This document shows positions 60,539-64,000 of a DNA stretch of 64,000 nt, one piece after another. Below the pieces are notes generated by a model, which had not been told where the DNA came from, did no database searches, and worked only from the letters and a program-made list of their open reading frames with translations. Source of the stretch: Deltaproteobacteria bacterium (GTDB lineage Bacteria > Lernaellota > Lernaellaia > JACKCT01); assembly GCA_020845895.1 (NCBI GenBank), contig JADLEX010000023.1:59878-123877 (forward strand), given 5' to 3'. Numbering within the stretch: position 1 is the first letter of the stretch; each line of letters opens with the position of its first letter. A program made the translations under genes and the position numbers.

Positions 60539-62836
60539 TCATCCCGACCGCGGCGGGATTTCGACCGGAACGTCGAAGGTGAACACGCTGCCACGCCCGA
60601 CCTCGCTCTCGACGTGGAGCGCGCCGCCCATCAGCTTCGAGAACTCCATCGCGATCGACAGGCCGAGGCCAGACCCGCGAAAACGCTTCGTCGAAGACCG
60701 GTCGGATTGGTAGAAAGACTGAAAGATCTTTTCGCGATCCTCGGCGGGAATGCCGATGCCCGTGTCCTCGACGACGAAACGCAGGTTGCGTCGATTCCCG
60801 CCCGCGCGCACCGCCACGACGGCGAAGGCCACGTGGCCGCGGTCGGTGAATTTGACCGCGTTGTCGAGGAGATTGTTGAGGACCGTCTCGATCATGATGG
60901 GATCGCCGACGACCGAGGAGGGAAATCGCGGGGCGCGCTTGTAGCGGAACTCGAGCCCCTTGGCCTGTACGTGAATCTCGAAGCGCTGCGTCAGCGCGGC
61001 GAGGAGCAGATCCATGTCGAACGCCGTTTCCTTCGGGGCATTAGGGCTCGACTCGATCCGCGCGACCTCGATGAGGTTGTTCATCATCCGCAGCAGCACC
61101 TCGCTGTTGTTGTTGATCGTGGCGAGGTACTGGAGCCTTTTCTCGACCGGCATCTCCGACTCGATCGCCATCACGTTCGCGAGGCCCTTGATCGCATTGA
61201 GCGGCGTTCGCAGCTCGTGGCTCACGTTCGCGAGAAAATTCGTCCGCAGCGCGTCCGCCTCGCGCGCGGCTTCGAGCGCCTGCTCGGTTTCCCGGTGTTT
61301 GCGCCGCAGCTCCTCTTCCATCTCGATGTGCTCGGTGATGTCCCAGAAGATGCCGAGAATACCCTGCGCGCGCCCGTCGGGGTCGTAGAGCGGCATCTTG
61401 TGGCTCTGGATCGTGAGAACCCGCTCGCCGCTCGTGTAGTGCTCCGTAATCGCCTCGCCCCGACCCGCCTCCATCACGCGGGCGTCGTCGCGGCGGTATT
61501 TTGATGCGAGCTCGACCGGAAAGAAATCGAAGTCGGTCTTTCCTGCGAAGTCCTTCGGCGTCAGGCCGAAATCCGAAGCGAAGCTGGAATTGACCGTCAC
61601 GTAGACCGAGTTGCGGTCTTTGTAGAACACTTTTTGAGGGATGCTTTCCAGCAGGTGCCGGTAGTGCGCCTCGCTCTTGCGCAGCGCGTCCTCGGCCGCC
61701 TTCTGCTCGGTGATGTCGCGCACGAGCGTCACGATGCGCCCGCCCAGCGCGTCCAGGTAGTTCGCCGTGACCTCGACGTCGATCCATTCGCCGGCGCGCG
61801 AACGGTGGCGCGTCTCGTAGCGAAGGTAACCCTTGCGACGCACGGCCTCGTACGCGAATCCGGGTCCTTCGTCCGTTGTCTCCTCGACATCCTTCACCGT
61901 CATGCGTAGAAGCTCGGGGAGCGTGTACCCGAGCAGCCGGCAATAGGCGTTGTTGACCTCGATGAAACGTCCCTGCGCGTCGGCCACGAAAAATCCGTCG
62001 CGCATCGCGTTGAGAATCGTGTGATATTCGAGTTCGACGCGCACCTTGTCCGACAGATCGCGCATGACGCACAGCGCCCACCACGCGTTCTCCACGCGCA
62101 CCGTCGAGACCGAGAGTTCGAGCGGAAACTCCGTGCCGTCGCGGCGTCGCCCCGCGAGCACACGGAACTCGCCGCCTTCGAACGGGCGCTCCGCGCGGCT
62201 AAAGTCAAACAGCCCCCGCAGATACGCGTCGCGATAGCCTTCCGGCGTGAGCAGGTCGTAGAAGGTGCGTCCGTTGAGGTCCATCTGGTGCACGCCGAAG
62301 ATGCGGCGCGTCGCGTCGTTGTAGTAATTGATGCGGCCGTGCTGATCGAGAATCACGATCGCGTCGTGCGACGAAGCCGAGATCGCCTGAAAGCACCGTG
62401 TCATGCGGTCGAGATCGAACTTGGTGCGCGCGAGTTCGCTGCGGTCGTCGATGACGAACAGCACGTCGCCCTCGCGCTCGCCCCCTTCGAGCGCCGTTCC
62501 GCGCCAGGTGGTCCATCGAGGGCGCGGCGCGCCGGCGTCGACCATCACCGTCGTGAACTCGCCGATCCAGTGACCGCGATGGGCGATGGATCGATACGCG
62601 GCATCGAGACCCGAGGCCGTGTCCCACGTGCTCAGAATCTCGTGTAGGGAGTGGCCGCGAAGGTCAGTGTCGGGCTCGTGACCGAATATGGCCGCGATCT
62701 GCGGGCCGTGATCGACGATGACCGCCTTGGCGTCCGCGACGATCCACGGCACGCGCATGCGGGTCAGATGGTCGATCATTCGGGCCGGCATCGGGAAATT
62801 CCGTGCGTTTTCGCGCTCGTGTGCCGGCATCATTCC
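60539..62836 (-). CDS. Multi-PAS soluble sensor histidine kinase
   Basis: 765 aa from the ATG at 62836; frame to 62884 (TTG) and ATG 62791 are alternatives. Three to four PAS domains are seen: one near the start (IVADAKAVIVDHG), one at ISASSHDAIVILDQHGRINYYN, one at ILNAMRDGFFVADAQGRFIEVN and one at LLESIPQKVFYKDRNSVYVTVN. HisKA has the phospho-acceptor His in NVSHELRTPLNAIKG; the ATPase domain has NLLDNAVKFTDRG and the G boxes DTGIGIP and GSGLGLSI. No membrane segments or receiver domain. It senses an internal signal and phosphorylates an unlinked regulator. Confidence 0.93.
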   Translation of the reverse strand, partial: GMMPAHERENARNFPMPARMIDHLTRMRVPWIVADAKAVIVDHGPQIAAIFGHEPDTDLRGHSLHEILSTWDTASGLDAAYRSIAHRGHWIGEFTTVMVDAGAPRPRWTTWRGTALEGGEREGDVLFVIDDRSELARTKFDLDRMTRCFQAISASSHDAIVILDQHGRINYYNDATRRIFGVHQMDLNGRTFYDLLTPEGYRDAYLRGLFDFSRAERPFEGGEFRVLAGRRRDGTEFPLELSVSTVRVENAWWALCVMRDLSDKVRVELEYHTILNAMRDGFFVADAQGRFIEVNNAYCRLLGYTLPELLRMTVKDVEETTDEGPGFAYEAVRRKGYLRYETRHRSRAGEWIDVEVTANYLDALGGRIVTLVRDITEQKAAEDALRKSEAHYRHLLESIPQKVFYKDRNSVYVTVNSSFASDFGLTPKDFAGKTDFDFFPVELASKYRRDDARVMEAGRGEAITEHYTSGERVLTIQSHKMPLYDPDGRAQGILGIFWDITEHIEMEEELRRKHRETEQALEAAREADALRTNFLANVSHELRTPLNAIKGLANVMAIESEMPVEKRLQYLATINNNSEVLLRMMNNLIEVARIESSPNAPKETAFDMDLLLAALTQRFEIHVQAKGLEFRYKRAPRFPSSVVGDPIMIETVLNNLLDNAVKFTDRGHVAFAVVAVRAGGNRRNLRFVVEDTGIGIPAEDREKIFQSFYQSDRSSTKRFRGSGLGLSIAMEFSKLMGGALHVESEVGRGSVFTFDVPVEIPPRSG

Positions 62837-62952
62837 CGCATCCGAGGGCTTTGACAATCGTTCGCCGGCGCCGATTTGACGCAAACATTCTTTTTGACCT
62901 GACGTGTATCGGACGGTTATAATTGGTCGCTGGTTTGTATCGGGGGATGAGG

Positions 62953-64000
62953 ATGTCGACGCGTGGCGGGGCGTGGCGGGCTTTGGCGATCGTGGCGTTG
63001 GCGCTCGTACCGGCGCTCCTGGCGATCGGCGGCGCGGGTTGCTCGTCCTCGGGCGGGGACTCAGCGACTGACGACGGCGGCCGCGCGGGCGACGACGACA
63101 CCGGCGATCCCTACGTCCCGCCGGCCGACGACGACGCCACCGACGATGACGACGACGCGGACGACGATACGGTGGACGACGACACCACCGATGACGACAC
63201 GACGGACGACGACACCGGTGACGACGACAGCGTGGACCCCGACGGCCCGCAGATCACAATTGTCCAGCCCGCGCACAACGGCAACTTCGACACGCACGAG
63301 ATCACCGTCGAAGCGACCGTCACGAACGCGAATCCCGGCACGATCCGCTGCTTCTACAACACCTCGGACATCACGAGCCTGCTGACGATCAATCAGGATC
63401 AGGATCGCGGATTCAACTTCATCATCACCGGCACGATCGACGGCGTTCCCGCCGGCACACACCGCTTCGCCGTCGAGGCGAGCAACGACGATGGTTTCAA
63501 TCAGGCCGTCAGCATCTTCGATGTCGAGATTTCGGAGCCTTATCTCGAACTGACGCTCAACGGCTATCTGGTCGAGCCGGGCGACGACGTGACCGCCGAC
63601 GTGACCGTGTACGACGAAAACGGCGCGCCGGTCTCCGCGTCGTACACCTATACCGTGCAGCCCGCGACGGGGTTCGTGCGTAACGGCGATGTCTTCACGT
63701 TCAACACGAAAGGCGACTACACCATCACCGCCACCGCGCAGGTCGACGGCAAGGCGTGGCTGTCGGACGAGGAAACGGTGGAGGTGAAGTATCTGACGCC
63801 GACGAGCGTGACGGTGATGCTCTCGGCGTCCACCACGCAGGCCGGCACACCGGTCGTCGCCAACGCCACGGTGTTCAACGCCGACAACGAGCCGCTCGAC
63901 GGATTCGTCGTGGCGTACACCGTGACCCCCGGCGCGGGGGTGACGGTGACCAACAACGTCATCACCATGACGAAGACCGGCGACCACGACATCAAGGGGA
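62953..64000 (+). CDS. Acidic-repeat exported protein with Ig-like domains (3' truncated by window)
   Basis: Open to the window end (349 codons seen). The ATG at 62953 has GGGGG 6 nt upstream; 62947 is also possible. Signal peptide with GGAGC, a weak lipobox (Gly at -3). Residues ~35-100 are DDDT-type repeats (DDDTVDDDTTDDDTTDDDT). Then come beta domains of Ig-like or cadherin-like style: ITIVQPAHNGNFDTHEITVEATV, LELTLNGYLVEPGDDVTADVTVYDENGAPV and a related copy VTVMLSASTTQAGTPVVANATVFNADN. This suggests a surface-exposed tandem-domain protein. Confidence 0.78.
   Translation, partial: MSTRGGAWRALAIVALALVPALLAIGGAGCSSSGGDSATDDGGRAGDDDTGDPYVPPADDDATDDDDDADDDTVDDDTTDDDTTDDDTGDDDSVDPDGPQITIVQPAHNGNFDTHEITVEATVTNANPGTIRCFYNTSDITSLLTINQDQDRGFNFIITGTIDGVPAGTHRFAVEASNDDGFNQAVSIFDVEISEPYLELTLNGYLVEPGDDVTADVTVYDENGAPVSASYTYTVQPATGFVRNGDVFTFNTKGDYTITATAQVDGKAWLSDEETVEVKYLTPTSVTVMLSASTTQAGTPVVANATVFNADNEPLDGFVVAYTVTPGAGVTVTNNVITMTKTGDHDIKG

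Overview
The window is GC-rich, densely coded DNA from a diderm bacterium. Support for a Gram-negative envelope: a BamD lipoprotein, a GspN-type protein, MlaF/MlaD lipid-transport components, TonB with a TonB-dependent receptor, a TolC/RND efflux operon, and many lipoproteins with lipoboxes. Several secreted proteins carry long acidic linkers of the type DDDT/DDDTADDDT, either directly after the lipobox or near a terminus. Together with the GspN and MCE-barrel architectures this suggests a deltaproteobacterium-like lineage (Myxococcota, or a candidate phylum with similar acidic lipoproteins). That placement is an inference from protein style. No rRNA is present.

Layout. 1-7.9 kb: SGNH hydrolase, a ribbon-helix-helix gene overlapping pyrF, a barrel-like protein, and secreted enzymes (a PAP-like metallophosphoesterase and a GH114-like lipoprotein). 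8.0-11.4 kb: a tight operon of a DpgA-like type III polyketide synthase, an enoyl-CoA hydratase and a GNAT, then a SIMPL protein. 12.4-18.2 kb (minus): SIR2-like/TPR-like protein, mlaF, M19 dipeptidase, mlaD with a barrel-like tail, and a YhfC-type membrane protease that probably starts at ATC. 18.2-18.8 kb: a gene-free stretch with hairpins and a 96-bp direct repeat. 18.8-23.0 kb: Fic protein, outer membrane protein, GspN, BamD, small lipoprotein. 23.0-25.4 kb: a Vsr / Eco29kI-type endonuclease / C5 methylase module bounded by 24-bp direct repeats. 25.5-27.7 kb: ParA-type ATPase, a REP-like repeat block, a histone-H1-like fusion protein and tRNA-Leu(TAA). 28.4-32.8 kb: aspS, asnS, esterase. 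33-39 kb (minus): beta-helix lipoprotein, TonB-dependent receptor, TonB, hypothetical. 39.5-47.3 kb: TolC-like, adaptor, RND pump, PG0541-like, DUF2892 and a sigma-54 regulator. 47.3-57.7 kb: acidic lipoproteins, peptide-binding protein, metallophosphoesterase, MNT/HEPN pair, an unusual long TrmD, ResB, and a SurA-like lipoprotein. 57.7-59.5 kb: a DarT/DarG toxin-antitoxin pair. 59.5-64 kb: P1 peptidase, a PAS-rich histidine kinase and a truncated acidic lipoprotein.

The genes most likely to matter beyond housekeeping are the scattered conflict systems (R-M-Vsr, DarTG, HEPN/MNT, Fic, SIR2-like). The least familiar arrangement is the SIR2-like protein translationally coupled to mlaF. Its usual catalytic His position is Asn, so a role in envelope lipid homeostasis or sensing is as plausible as defence. 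All functions are assigned by reading motifs by eye; no database search was run.
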